From the NCBI RefSeq assembly GCF_023015625.1, contig NZ_JALKAH010000003.1, forward strand, positions 310,001 through 374,000: a stretch of 64,000 bases of DNA, written 5' to 3'. The position numbers and the translations under genes were made by a program. This stretch comes from Yoonia sp. F2084L (GTDB lineage Bacteria > Pseudomonadota > Alphaproteobacteria > Rhodobacterales > Rhodobacteraceae). Of this stretch, positions 53,937 through 62,357 are shown piece after piece (position 1 is the stretch's first letter; every line of letters starts with the position of its first letter). The notes beneath the pieces are model-generated. The model saw only the letters and a list, made by a program, of their open reading frames with translations. It was not told the DNA's origin and did not search any database.

Positions 53937-54424
53937 AGCCCGACCTCTGACAGGATGAAGTCGGCGATGGCTTTGGTGTCGTTGAGGTCAAAAAGAGGTT
54001 GGGTCACGTCCAATGCACAATCGCTGGCGACGGCGCGGATGGTGGGGTCTTCCTTGGCTATCAGGGGGTGGTTTGTCTCGGCGCGGTAGGCTTCGATTTT
54101 CGGATGGTCGTCGCGTTTGTAGCCTTCGACAAGGATCAGATCGACGGGGTCCAGGTGTTGCAGCAGATCCGCGAGCGGCAGTTCGTCGTTGTCGCGTAGT
54201 TCTGTCATCAGCGCCCAGCGCGCGCGCGAGGATAGCAGCACCTGGTGTGCGCCTGCGTGCCGGTGTCGATAGCTGTCCTTGCCGGGGTGGTCGACGTCGA
54301 AGGTGTGGTGGGCGTGTTTGAGGGTGGAAACGGTGAACCCACGCCCGGTGATCTCGGTCACCAGCCGTTCCATCAGTCCGGTTTTGCCGGCGTTTTTGTA
54401 GCCCACGACGCCATAGATTTTCAT
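53933..54424 (-). CDS. mobB: Molybdopterin-guanine dinucleotide biosynthesis protein B
   Basis: A 163-residue P-loop GTP-binding protein: Walker A VVGYKNAGKTGLMERLV, then STLKHAHHTFDVDHPGKDSYRHRHAG and ILVEGYKRDDHPKIEAYR. It assists MobA in adding GMP to molybdopterin. Overlaps mobA by 4 bases (ATGA). Confidence 0.95.
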   Translation of the reverse strand: MKIYGVVGYKNAGKTGLMERLVTEITGRGFTVSTLKHAHHTFDVDHPGKDSYRHRHAGAHQVLLSSRARWALMTELRDNDELPLADLLQHLDPVDLILVEGYKRDDHPKIEAYRAETNHPLIAKEDPTIRAVASDCALDVTQPLFDLNDTKAIADFILSEVGL

Positions 54425-55008
54425 AACATGGTTTCCGCTTTGGTCAGGTCATCGGGGGTGTTGACGTTGAAGAAGGCCGCGTCGTCGGGGAAATGCGCCG
54501 TGGCGCACCCGTGTTTGTCGGTCCAAAGGACGACTTTGCGCAGGCCGTCTTGCAGCGCTTGACGCAGGTCGTCGCGCAGGGCGGTCGGCCAAAGACCGAA
54601 AGTTGGGTGCCGTCCGCCCGGTGTGCGCGCGAGGGCGATTTGGGTGCCTGCGTTTTCCGCAGCCTGAAGCAATTGCGGCACCAGATCGCAGGGAAAGAAT
54701 GGCGTGTCAGCGGCGGCGGTGACAATGTGGGTGGCGTCTTGGGCCGCGGCCCAGTCGAGGCCTGCAAGGACACCGGAGAGAGGGCCGGCAAAGCCGTCTA
54801 TGCTGTCGGGGATGACAGGCAGGTTCAGGTCGGCAAAACGGCTGGGGTCGCCGTTGGCATTCAGGGCGAGGCTTGCGACTTGTGGTTCCAGACGGGCAAT
54901 CACATGCGAGATGATTGTGCCTCGGCCCAATGGCAGCCGACCCTTGTCGCCACCGCCCATGCGTGTGGCTTGGCCGCCTGCGAGGATGACGCCGAGGGGT
55001 TGTTTCAT
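54421..55008 (-). CDS. mobA: Molybdenum cofactor guanylyltransferase
   Basis: A 195-residue nucleotidyltransferase: N-terminal GVILAGGQATRMGGGDKGRLPLG (GTP-binding loop), then PDSIDGFAGPLSGVLAGLDWAAAQ and ADTPFFPCDLVPQLL. It makes molybdopterin guanine dinucleotide for DMSO-reductase and formate dehydrogenase-type enzymes; CO dehydrogenase uses the cytosine form, made by MocA, not seen here. ATG 55008 chosen over the longer frame. Confidence 0.95.
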   Translation of the reverse strand: MKQPLGVILAGGQATRMGGGDKGRLPLGRGTIISHVIARLEPQVASLALNANGDPSRFADLNLPVIPDSIDGFAGPLSGVLAGLDWAAAQDATHIVTAAADTPFFPCDLVPQLLQAAENAGTQIALARTPGGRHPTFGLWPTALRDDLRQALQDGLRKVVLWTDKHGCATAHFPDDAAFFNVNTPDDLTKAETML

Positions 55009-55078
55009 TGGGACACCTGCGCAGGTGGCAGTTCTTGTAGCCTCCGGCGGGAGTTTATTGGCCAAGATGAAGAACGGG

Positions 55079-55960
55079 TCATGTGCTTGCCTTGCGCCCG
55101 GTTTTGCGGGGTTCTTCGGCGACCTGTGCAGGGTCAGCGTCGCGGATGAGGCGTTCTTCTCCGGCAAGACAGACGAAGCGTTGCCCTTTCATGCGTCCGA
55201 TCAGGGTAAGGCCGACTTGGTTCGCGATCTCGACCCCCCATGCGGTGAAACCAGAGCGAGAGGCGAGGATGGGGATGCCCATCATGGCGGTTTTTATGAC
55301 CATTTCGGACGTAAGCCGCCCAGTGGTGTAGAGCGTTTTGTCTGCGGCGCTGACGCCTTCCGACAACATCCAACCTGCGATTTTGTCCACGGCGTTGTGG
55401 CGGCCCACGTCTTCCATATAGACCAGCGGGCGGTTGCCTTGGCACAGGATTGTGCCGTGGATGGCACCCGCTTCGAGGTAGAGCGATGGCGTGCGGTTGA
55501 TGGTGGCGGCCAGGGTGTACAGGTCGGAGGTGCGCACCTGCACGTCGGGCAGCGTGACGCCTTCGAGCCCTTCCATCATGTCGCCAAAGACCGTGCCGAC
55601 GGCGCAGCCGCTGGTGCGGGTCTTTCTCTTGAGCTTGTCCTCGTAGGTGGTTTGGTTTTCCGTGCGCACAACCACGGTTTCAAGTTCTTCGTCGTAGTCG
55701 ACGCCTTTGATCACGTCGCCTTCATGCAGCATCCCCTGATTGCGCAGGAAGCCAAGCGCGAGGTAGGCGGGATAGTCGCCGATTGTCATTGCAGTGACAA
55801 TTTCCTGCGCATTCAGGTAGATCGTCAGCGGGCGTTCTTCGACAACGTTGATGTTGATCGCCTCGCCGTTCTGGTCGGTGCCGCCCACTGCGCGGGTCAA
55901 GCGCTGCGCGCCCGGATCAGGCGCGATCAGGTAGTCAGAGGTGTCGTCGATCCGCGCCAA
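55079..55960 (-). CDS. fdhD: Formate dehydrogenase accessory sulfurtransferase FdhD
   Basis: A 293-residue protein that transfers sulfur from IscS to the molybdenum cofactor of formate dehydrogenase. The loop Cys is in RTSGCAVGTVFGDMM (Cys119): the E. coli C-x-x-C has become C-x-x-G, so only one of the two cysteines remains. Other conserved parts: EDVGRHNAVDKIAGWML, TTGRLTSEMVIKTAMMGIPILASRS. The start is TTG 55960. Formate dehydrogenase genes are not in the window. First gene of the cofactor operon. Confidence 0.94.
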   Translation of the reverse strand: MARIDDTSDYLIAPDPGAQRLTRAVGGTDQNGEAININVVEERPLTIYLNAQEIVTAMTIGDYPAYLALGFLRNQGMLHEGDVIKGVDYDEELETVVVRTENQTTYEDKLKRKTRTSGCAVGTVFGDMMEGLEGVTLPDVQVRTSDLYTLAATINRTPSLYLEAGAIHGTILCQGNRPLVYMEDVGRHNAVDKIAGWMLSEGVSAADKTLYTTGRLTSEMVIKTAMMGIPILASRSGFTAWGVEIANQVGLTLIGRMKGQRFVCLAGEERLIRDADPAQVAEEPRKTGRKAST

Positions 55961-56020
55961 TTGTCATTTCCCGCTTGCGTGGTTAAGGCTGTTGCAACGC
56001 GGCCAAGCTAGGGCAAAGCC

Positions 56021-56755
56021 ATGACGACTTCTACTATGAAAACACAGCCAAAAACACCGGCGAGATCGGCCTATTGGGCCGGGGTGCGTGATGGTGCGCC
56101 CTTTATCTTGATGGCGGTGCCGTTTTCGGTGTTGTTTGGCGTGATCGCGACCGATGCCGGGCTGACCTTGGCGCAGGCGATGGGATTTACCGTTCTGGTC
56201 ATCGCAGGTGCGGCGCAGTTTGCGGCTATTCAGTTGATGGTTGAAAACGCGAGCATTGCCTTTGTGCTGCTCGCCGCGCTGGCGGTGAACCTGCGGATGG
56301 CGATGTATTCAGCGTCCTTGGTACCTTATCTGGGGGCGGCTCCGCTGTGGAAACGGGCGTTTATTGCTTATTTAAACTTCGATCAGACCTATATCACCTC
56401 CATTGCGCGGTACGAGGCGCGGCCAGAGATGACGGTGGCCGAACGGGTGTCTTATTTCCTTGGGGTTGCGACGCCGATTACGCCGTTTTGGATGGGAATG
56501 ACCCTCGTGGGGGTTTTGGCAGGGCAGGCGATCCCCGAGGCTTGGGCGCTGGATTTCATCATGCCGATTATGTTCCTCGCGATGGTCGCACCCATGCTGA
56601 AATCGCTGGCGCATGTGGCCGCCGCCGCTGTGTCTGTGTCGGTTGGGTTGTTGCTCGTCAATATGCCTGCAGGAACGGGGCTGTTGATCGCGGCAGCCTC
56701 AGCGATGTTGACTGGTGCGCTGGTCGAGATCTGGATGGAAAGGCGCGCGCGATGA
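56021..56755 (+). CDS. azlC: AzlC family transporter (branched-chain amino acid export)
   Basis: A 244-residue AzlC permease, the larger subunit of the AzlCD export system: APFILMAVPFSVLFGVIATDAGLTLAQAMGFTVLVIAGAAQFAAIQLM at the start, then VNLRMAMYSASLVPYL and FDQTYITSIARYE. About seven helices. Exports branched-chain or related amino acids. Overlaps azlD by 4 bases (ATGA). Confidence 0.94.
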   Translation: MTTSTMKTQPKTPARSAYWAGVRDGAPFILMAVPFSVLFGVIATDAGLTLAQAMGFTVLVIAGAAQFAAIQLMVENASIAFVLLAALAVNLRMAMYSASLVPYLGAAPLWKRAFIAYLNFDQTYITSIARYEARPEMTVAERVSYFLGVATPITPFWMGMTLVGVLAGQAIPEAWALDFIMPIMFLAMVAPMLKSLAHVAAAAVSVSVGLLLVNMPAGTGLLIAAASAMLTGALVEIWMERRAR

Positions 56756-57087
56756 GCTATTCCACCTTTGAAATCTGGATGATCATTATCATCATGGGGG
56801 TGGGCACATTCCTGATCAGGTTCTCGTTTCTGGGGCTGATTGGGGACCGGCCGATGCCGACATTCGTGCTGCGCTTGCTGCGGTACACGCCTGTGGCTGT
56901 CCTGCCCGGCATGGTCGCACCCTTGGTGATTTGGCCGATTGCAACGGAGGGTCAATTTGACCCGATACGCCTGCTGGCCGCCCTTGCCACCGTGTTGATC
57001 GGCGTTTGGACGCGCAATGTGCTGTGGGCGATTTTGGGTGGCGCAGTAACCCTTTACGGGGCGATGGGTATCACGGCCGTTCTTTGA
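56752..57087 (+). CDS. azlD: AzlD family protein
   Basis: A 111-residue membrane protein, partner of AzlC. MSYSTFEIWMIIIIMGVGTFLIRFSFLGLIGDRPMPTFVLRLLRYTPVAVLPGMVAPLVI is typical, with about four helices. ATG 56752 overlaps the azlC stop; a longer reading frame upstream is a shadow of azlC. Its end overlaps the convergent lipoprotein gene by 17 bases. Confidence 0.94.
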   Translation: MSYSTFEIWMIIIIMGVGTFLIRFSFLGLIGDRPMPTFVLRLLRYTPVAVLPGMVAPLVIWPIATEGQFDPIRLLAALATVLIGVWTRNVLWAILGGAVTLYGAMGITAVL

Positions 57088-57685
57088 GAATGCGAGAGAT
57101 TTCTTCCAGCGCGAGGGTTTTATCGTCCGCGTCGTCTTCGCGGTATTCCAGCGTGGTGACGCCGGGCAGCTTGGCAAAGTCATCCGAAATCCGACCCGGT
57201 CCCCATGTCTGGCGAATGGTTTCAAACCCTGGCAACTGCCGCAGGATGCGTGATGTGACGCGCGCGCAATTGGCTTGCGCAACCGGTCCTGACACCATCG
57301 CCAAGTTGAGCGCTTGTTCAGCAACTTCTGGCGATACGTCCACCGATTGCCCAACGACGTAAAACGTCGAGCGTGCGTGGAAACTGACATAGAAGTTTTC
57401 CAGTCGCGGGGTCACGCCGAACAGGACATCGTTACGCTCTGGCATGACCTCTTGTTCGAATGATCCTGCTGGGTCAAATAGAACACGTTGGCTGGCGTTG
57501 ATCAGCAGTGCTGAGTGGGCGCCACTGCCGGAGCCTACTCTTTTCATGGTATAAAGCGTCAGATAGTTGCGCCCGGGCTTACGATGGATTGCGCGCGAAA
57601 CCAATTCATCAGGTGCCCAAACCTCTTGCGCGGTGCACGCAGATAGCGCCAACGGCAGGCCGATCAGGAAGCTGCGCCGATCCAT
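57071..57685 (-). CDS. Hypothetical lipoprotein, permuted-papain-like
   Basis: A 204-residue lipoprotein: RRSFLIGLPLALSACTA is both twin-Arg-like and a lipobox (LSAC, Cys17). A GSGSGAHSALLINASQRVLFDPAGSF segment with His, followed later by AQANCARVTSRILRQLPGF with Cys, resembles the His-then-Cys order of circularly permuted NlpC/P60-type proteins (YiiX-like). This is suggestive only. No family assigned. Confidence 0.75.
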   Translation of the reverse strand: MDRRSFLIGLPLALSACTAQEVWAPDELVSRAIHRKPGRNYLTLYTMKRVGSGSGAHSALLINASQRVLFDPAGSFEQEVMPERNDVLFGVTPRLENFYVSFHARSTFYVVGQSVDVSPEVAEQALNLAMVSGPVAQANCARVTSRILRQLPGFETIRQTWGPGRISDDFAKLPGVTTLEYREDDADDKTLALEEISRILKERP

Positions 57686-57691
57686 CGGGTG

Positions 57692-57826
57692 TTAGACGGC
57701 GATCAATGCAAGGAAGATCAGGAGAACGATGATGCCAATCGACACTTTCGTTGTCATGCTCATGAAACCATCAAAGGTTTTTTCCTGAACTGAAGTATCC
57801 ATTTCGCCGTGCTTATGTTCAGCCAT
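57692..57826 (-). CDS. aa3-type cytochrome c oxidase subunit IV (small)
   Basis: A 44-residue gene below normal ORF length cut-offs: MAEHKHGEMDTSVQEKTF, then a loop and one membrane helix (VSIGIIVLLIFLALIAV). It matches the small subunit IV of alphaproteobacterial aa3 oxidases in length and layout (H-x-H-G-x-M-D then one TM). The main oxidase genes are elsewhere. ATG 57826 is preceded by GCCGCAAG. Confidence 0.85.
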   Translation of the reverse strand: MAEHKHGEMDTSVQEKTFDGFMSMTTKVSIGIIVLLIFLALIAV

Positions 57827-58010
57827 CTTGCGGCCCTTTCGTCATCTGATTTGTCTTTCGCATAGACGATAAATTAGTCCATGTCACGCGGTCAGGTGGT
57901 CACATTTTTATCGTTGTTGGGCAGTATCGCGGCAAGATTGAACCGATACGTCAAGGAATGAAAGAAGAGATCGGTGCATGGTGCCGCGAAGGTCTGCAAT
58001 GAGCTGATTC

Positions 58011-59535
58011 TGTGGAAAAACAACGTGTTGCAGGCGCGGAAAGTGGTGCTTAGAACGGTGCGCGAACGCCCTTCTGGTCAGGCTTTTCGCGAATGCTGCG
58101 GTGCAGGAAAGAGCTTGGCTAATTTGCGGAGGTTTTGGGCGGTGGCGGCGAGGAGGAATTCGTCATTTGCGCCGCATGGGCCACGTAATCGGAGGCGACC
58201 CAGTCCAAGGATGCGTTTGAGGTGGGCAAACAGCATCTCGGCCTTCTTTCGGAGCTTCATCGAGATTTCGTACTGCTTGGTTTTGGCAATGTCTCGGGCG
58301 ACCTGGCGGGCGTCTTCGTGTTCTTCGCGGGTAGTCTTGCGCGCGTCTGCGTTGGGGCAGTACTTGGCTTTGGATGGGCAGGCTTGGCAGATCAGCTTCA
58401 AAGCACGATACCGCGCCACGCCCTTGCCGGTCGGACCTCGGTTCGGGTCTGAGTAGTTACGCCGGAACTGTTTGAGGGCGTGTCCTTCGGGGCAGATGTA
58501 TTGGTCGTTCTCTGCATCCCATTCGAAGTCGGCGCGGGTCCAGGTTCCGTCGTTGCGTCCGGACTTGTCGAACACTGGAATGTGCGGCGCGATCTGGCGA
58601 TCGACCAGCCAACCCAGAAGCGGCCCGGTGCCATATGCAGTGTCGGCGATCAGCCGTTCGGGATGCAGATCAAACCGTTCCTTCACCCGCTTCAGCATGG
58701 TTTTGCTCGAACCGACCTCGGCCTGCCTGATTGATCGCGTGGCTTCAACATCGACAATGACGCCGTGGTCCGTGTCGATCAGGTAGTTGTCGGAATAGCT
58801 AAAGAATGCCGGCCCTTTGCGGGCCGCGGTCCATTGGCTCGCCGGGTCAGAATGAGAAGTGAACTTGGGCTGCACCTCGCTCGCCGCACCAAACGCGGCA
58901 TCATCCAGCGTGTCGAGATACTCGCGGACCGCGCGGGGGGCGTCTTTTGGATCGATGTTCTCCGCGTTCCATTCTTCCTTTGGTGTGGAGTTCTGCTTGT
59001 TGGCATCTGCTTCGATCAGACTGGCATCAATCGCCATGCGCTGGCCGCTGACCAAGCCTTCTTCGATGCACCGCGCCACCGTCGTCTCGAACAAGTGGCG
59101 CAGCAGTTCGCTCTCGCGGAAACGGCCATGCCGGTTCTTCGAGAAGGTGGAGTGGTCGGGAACACGGTCGTTCAGATCGAGACGGCAGAACCAGCGATAG
59201 GCAAGGTTCAGATGCACCTCTTCGCACAGCCGCCGCTCCGAACGGATGCCGAAGCAGTAGCCAACCAGCAGCATGCGGATCAGAAGCTCAGGATCGATGG
59301 AAGGACGGCCTGTGTGGCTGTAGAAGTCTGCGAGATGGGCCCGGATGCTGCTCAGATCGACGAAGCGATCAATCGAGCGCAGCAAGTGGTCTTGGGGAAC
59401 GTGATCTTCCAGCGAGAACTCGTAGAACAGCGCCGCCTGCGCTTCCTGTCTCGGTCCCATCATGGCTGATCCTCCCCTCCATTACAGGAATTGAATCAGC
59501 AGTTTAGCCGTCGAGCAAGGAAGAGTTTTTCAACG
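58011..59535. mobile_element. IS1182-type insertion sequence
   Basis: About 1.5 kb containing one full transposase. Candidate imperfect terminal repeats: GTGGAAAAAC (58012-58021) and the complement of GTTTTTCAAC (59525-59534), i.e. GTTGAAAAAC, 9 of 10 identical. Target duplication was not resolved. No passenger gene. The ends are approximate. Confidence 0.75.
58078..59463 (-). CDS. IS1182 family transposase
   Basis: A 461-residue, apparently intact transposase. N-terminal DUF772-type part: RSIDRFVDLSSIRAHLADFYSHTGRPSIDPELLIRMLLVGYCFGIRSERRLCEEVHLNLAYRWFCRLDLNDRVPDHSTFSKNR. The DDE-type catalytic core has IDASLIEADANKQ, LIADTAYGTG and a C-terminal EISMKLRKKAEMLFAHLKRILGLGRLRLRG with the Glu. 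A Cys cluster (CQACPSKAKYC) sits in between. No frameshift is seen, so the element may be active. Confidence 0.94.
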   Translation of the reverse strand: MMGPRQEAQAALFYEFSLEDHVPQDHLLRSIDRFVDLSSIRAHLADFYSHTGRPSIDPELLIRMLLVGYCFGIRSERRLCEEVHLNLAYRWFCRLDLNDRVPDHSTFSKNRHGRFRESELLRHLFETTVARCIEEGLVSGQRMAIDASLIEADANKQNSTPKEEWNAENIDPKDAPRAVREYLDTLDDAAFGAASEVQPKFTSHSDPASQWTAARKGPAFFSYSDNYLIDTDHGVIVDVEATRSIRQAEVGSSKTMLKRVKERFDLHPERLIADTAYGTGPLLGWLVDRQIAPHIPVFDKSGRNDGTWTRADFEWDAENDQYICPEGHALKQFRRNYSDPNRGPTGKGVARYRALKLICQACPSKAKYCPNADARKTTREEHEDARQVARDIAKTKQYEISMKLRKKAEMLFAHLKRILGLGRLRLRGPCGANDEFLLAATAQNLRKLAKLFPAPQHSRKA

Positions 59536-60079
59536 AAATACGCCCAATACGGATGTGGTGCTTTCTTGCTGCACCGCCGCACCTCGGATGCGATGCGGAC
59601 GTTTAAGCAGGATGCAGCAAGACTAGAGCTGCGTTTCACGCAACGGTGAAAAACCCGACCCACGCAGTATCAGCTTTTGCTCGTGGATACACCCTTCACA
59701 ACTGCAACACATTAGGTTTTCCGAAGCAATCCTAGACTAACCCATAATGGTGCCGTTAGACTGAAACAGGCGTCGCGAACCTCGGCTGGCGGTTTTGCAC
59801 ATCGGCTAAGATTTGTTCAAACCGCGCAAAGACTCAGGCGATAATCTGCCGTGGGGTCTAAAGTTCGGTATTCATCCCATTTTTGCATTGTCATACTAAA
59901 CTGGTCTTTAATGGTGCAGGGATGTGTGCAGGCCGTGTGGGTTTTGCATCATTGGAGATAGGTTAAGTTACGATTGGTCGCGCCACAGGGTGCCGCATTG
60001 CAAAATTCAGATAGTCATTTCATTTGCGCCTTGATCGGGGAGGAGAAGAGCGCAGCGACAACCAGGAGCACGATCCTTT
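59536..60079. other. Non-coding stretch after the IS element
   Basis: About 540 bases with no convincing gene or RNA. It has AT-rich and GC-rich blocks, and possible promoter material for the LuxR-type gene. I see nothing further in it. Confidence 0.6.
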
Positions 60080-60784
60080 ATGGAACTGCGCACCCCCCCC
60101 AAGATAAATGCGTCTGGCACGAAGATGCTGAAGAAAAGATCAACCTCATCGCGAAGTCTGGTGCTGATTGCGGACCGCAATCCGGTTTTGGCAGAAGTTT
60201 TGGCCAGTCACTTAACCAACCAACCATCGTTGGAATGTCGCTATGTCGATCAGGCGGCGGACTTGGTGGCAGCCGTGACAGAGTTTGCGCCTGATGTCTT
60301 GATCGTTGATCCGGCACATCTTGAGTTGACAGCGAAAAATGATCTCTCTGACTTTAGCCGCAACATGCGCATGGCCCATGCCGACGCCCTATTGGTGGGC
60401 TATAGTTTCACCGTGAACCTCTCGATGTTGCGTGCCGTAATGGACGCGGGGTTTCGCGGTTGCGTGTCAAAGAATGCAACGCTGCACCAGCTTGAGATTG
60501 CGATTGAGGCGGTGCTGGATGAGGGTGTCTATTTTGACAAAGACTTTGGTTCGCAGTTGCGGCCCATGCTGGCCGATCGACCGAGTGAAGAGATCCTCAG
60601 CGAGCGCGAAAAAGAGATTGTTATTAGTTTTGCTCGCGGGCTGAGCGCGAAGCAGATTGCTTATGATCTGAAGATTAGCAGCAAAACGGTCGATACCTAT
60701 AAAGCCCGCGCGAGCCAGAAATTAGGCCTCAGTGATCGGTCCAAGCTGGTTGACTACGTTCTTGAACAAGGCTGGCTCGGCTGA
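60080..60784 (+). CDS. LuxR/NarL-type response-regulator-like protein
   Basis: A 234-residue regulator. The N-terminal receiver-like domain (LVLIADRNPVLAEVLASHLTNQ ... DVLIVDPAHLEL) keeps the phospho-acceptor-position Asp and a late Lys (SKNAT), but the usual acidic pair reads A-D-R, so phosphorylation is uncertain. The C-terminal HTH is LSEREKEIVISFARGLSAKQIAYDLKISSKTVDTYKARASQKLGL. The AGGAG site precedes ATG 60080. It lies directly upstream of algD on the same strand, so it may control the alginate-type genes. Confidence 0.9.
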   Translation: MELRTPPKINASGTKMLKKRSTSSRSLVLIADRNPVLAEVLASHLTNQPSLECRYVDQAADLVAAVTEFAPDVLIVDPAHLELTAKNDLSDFSRNMRMAHADALLVGYSFTVNLSMLRAVMDAGFRGCVSKNATLHQLEIAIEAVLDEGVYFDKDFGSQLRPMLADRPSEEILSEREKEIVISFARGLSAKQIAYDLKISSKTVDTYKARASQKLGLSDRSKLVDYVLEQGWLG

Positions 60785-60935
60785 CTTGTGCCGATGCGCG
60801 AGTGTGCGTCGCCGGTTCGGCTGAAATGTGCTTGTTTTTTGCGCCAAATTGCTGCGTTGCGGCACACGCAATACTACATTCCGTAAGAAATAGACGTTTT
60901 TATTCAATGTTTTATGGGAAGGTAAAATTTTCCTT

Positions 60936-60951
60936 ACCCTGTAGGGTTTTT
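60936..60951 (+). terminator. Weak hairpin (ACCC-TGTA-GGGT, T-run)
   Basis: A 4-bp stem followed by five T, in the 253-base gap between the LuxR-type gene and algD. May be an attenuator or a weak terminator; the rest of the gap is AT-rich and may hold the algD promoter. Confidence 0.3.
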
Positions 60952-61037
60952 CCTGACTAACGAATTTTGCTGCAGCACAGCATCGTCAAAAGAGAAGACG
61001 ACTCGTGGGCGGTCGTCGGTTTTCAAGGGCGACATTG

Positions 61038-62357
61038 ATGGCACGGATTAGCATTTTCGGGATTGGGTATGTGGGGGTCGTTGCGGCTACGTGTTTGGCC
61101 AAGGACGGCCATGAAGTGATTGCTGTGGATGTCGATCCCGGCAAGATTGATGCGATCAATAACGGCCAGTCGCCAATTGTTGAGAATGGACTCGACGCGC
61201 TGGTTGCGACCGTTGTTGCGGCGGGTCGTTTGACCGCCACCGACGACGTTGATCACGCGATTACCAACACTGACGCCTCCTTTGTTTGTGTCGGCACGCC
61301 AAGCGCGCCTGATGGGTCAGTTGGTTTGAAATATGTGGAAGCTGTTTGCCAAACGATTGGTGCGGCTTTGGCGAAAAAGGATAGTTTTCATTCTGTTATC
61401 ATCCGCTCGACAATTGTGCCGGGCAGCACCGAAGGCACCTGTGTCCCGGTGTTGGAGGCCGCGTCGGGCAAGGTTGCAGGGCAGAGCTTTGGGATGGGCT
61501 ATTATCCCGAGTTTCTGCGCGAGAGCACTGCGATTGAGGACTACTATGATCCCGGTCTGATCGTCTTTGGTGCGATGGATGATCCGACCCGCGCGATCCT
61601 GACGGAACTGAATGCTGACCTGAACTGTAAAATCCATACCGTTGATGTGCGTACCGCCGAGATGGTGAAATATACCTCAAACACATGGCGCGCGGTGAAG
61701 GTCACTTTTGCCAATGAGATTGGCAATATCGCAAAGTCTTGCGGGTTGGACGGTCAGACAGTGATGGAAATCCTGTGCTCTGATCTGAAGGTCAACATGT
61801 CCCCCTATTTCATGCGGCCCGGCTTTGCCTTTGGCGGGTCGTGCCTGCCTAAGGATGTGCGCGCTTTGCGGCATTTGGCCACGGTGAATGACACGCCTGC
61901 GCCTCTGTTGAATGCGGTGCTGGACGCCAATGAAGCGCAGATTGCCAAGGCCCAGACTTTGGTGGTGCGGTCGAACGCCAAAAAGGTTGGGTTTGTTGGG
62001 ATTAGTTTTAAGCCCGGCACCGATGATATGCGTGAAAGCCCTCTGGCAGAGCTTGCCGCGCGCTTGATCAAATCGGGTGTTGCGGTCGAGGTTTATGACC
62101 CGTTTGTCCATGAGGCTTATGCGAACGAGAATTCGACCGCTGGCCGCGGCAATGATGTCGTGCCTGATCTGAAGGATCGTTTGGTGATGGACTTGTCGAC
62201 CCTGATCGATGGGTCGGATGCGATTGTTGTCGGCAATTACTATAAGGATGCGGTTGGCCCGTTGGGTGTTGCGTCAAAGTCCAAGCCGATGGTCGATCTG
62301 ACCCGCATCAACCGCGATCTGGTCAGCGGCGACGGCTACGAAGGCATCTGCTGGTGA
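61038..62357 (+). CDS. algD: GDP-mannose 6-dehydrogenase (AlgD-type)
   Basis: A 439-residue nucleotide-sugar dehydrogenase, close to the 436 of Pseudomonas AlgD. Rossmann start RISIFGIGYVGVVAATCLAKDGHEV; the stretch AEMVKYTSNTWRAVKVTFANEIGNIAK and the catalytic MRPGFAFGGSCLPKDVRAL (Cys269; AlgD Cys268) follow AlgD rather than UDP-glucose dehydrogenase, which has GGSCFPKD. It oxidises GDP-mannose to GDP-mannuronate, the alginate precursor. ATG 61038; overlaps alg8 by 4 bases. Confidence 0.94.
   Translation: MARISIFGIGYVGVVAATCLAKDGHEVIAVDVDPGKIDAINNGQSPIVENGLDALVATVVAAGRLTATDDVDHAITNTDASFVCVGTPSAPDGSVGLKYVEAVCQTIGAALAKKDSFHSVIIRSTIVPGSTEGTCVPVLEAASGKVAGQSFGMGYYPEFLRESTAIEDYYDPGLIVFGAMDDPTRAILTELNADLNCKIHTVDVRTAEMVKYTSNTWRAVKVTFANEIGNIAKSCGLDGQTVMEILCSDLKVNMSPYFMRPGFAFGGSCLPKDVRALRHLATVNDTPAPLLNAVLDANEAQIAKAQTLVVRSNAKKVGFVGISFKPGTDDMRESPLAELAARLIKSGVAVEVYDPFVHEAYANENSTAGRGNDVVPDLKDRLVMDLSTLIDGSDAIVVGNYYKDAVGPLGVASKSKPMVDLTRINRDLVSGDGYEGICW

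Noticed and set aside
54704..56011. 435-codon forward frame over mobA and fdhD
   Set aside because: It is antisense to two recognised genes and has no domain features.
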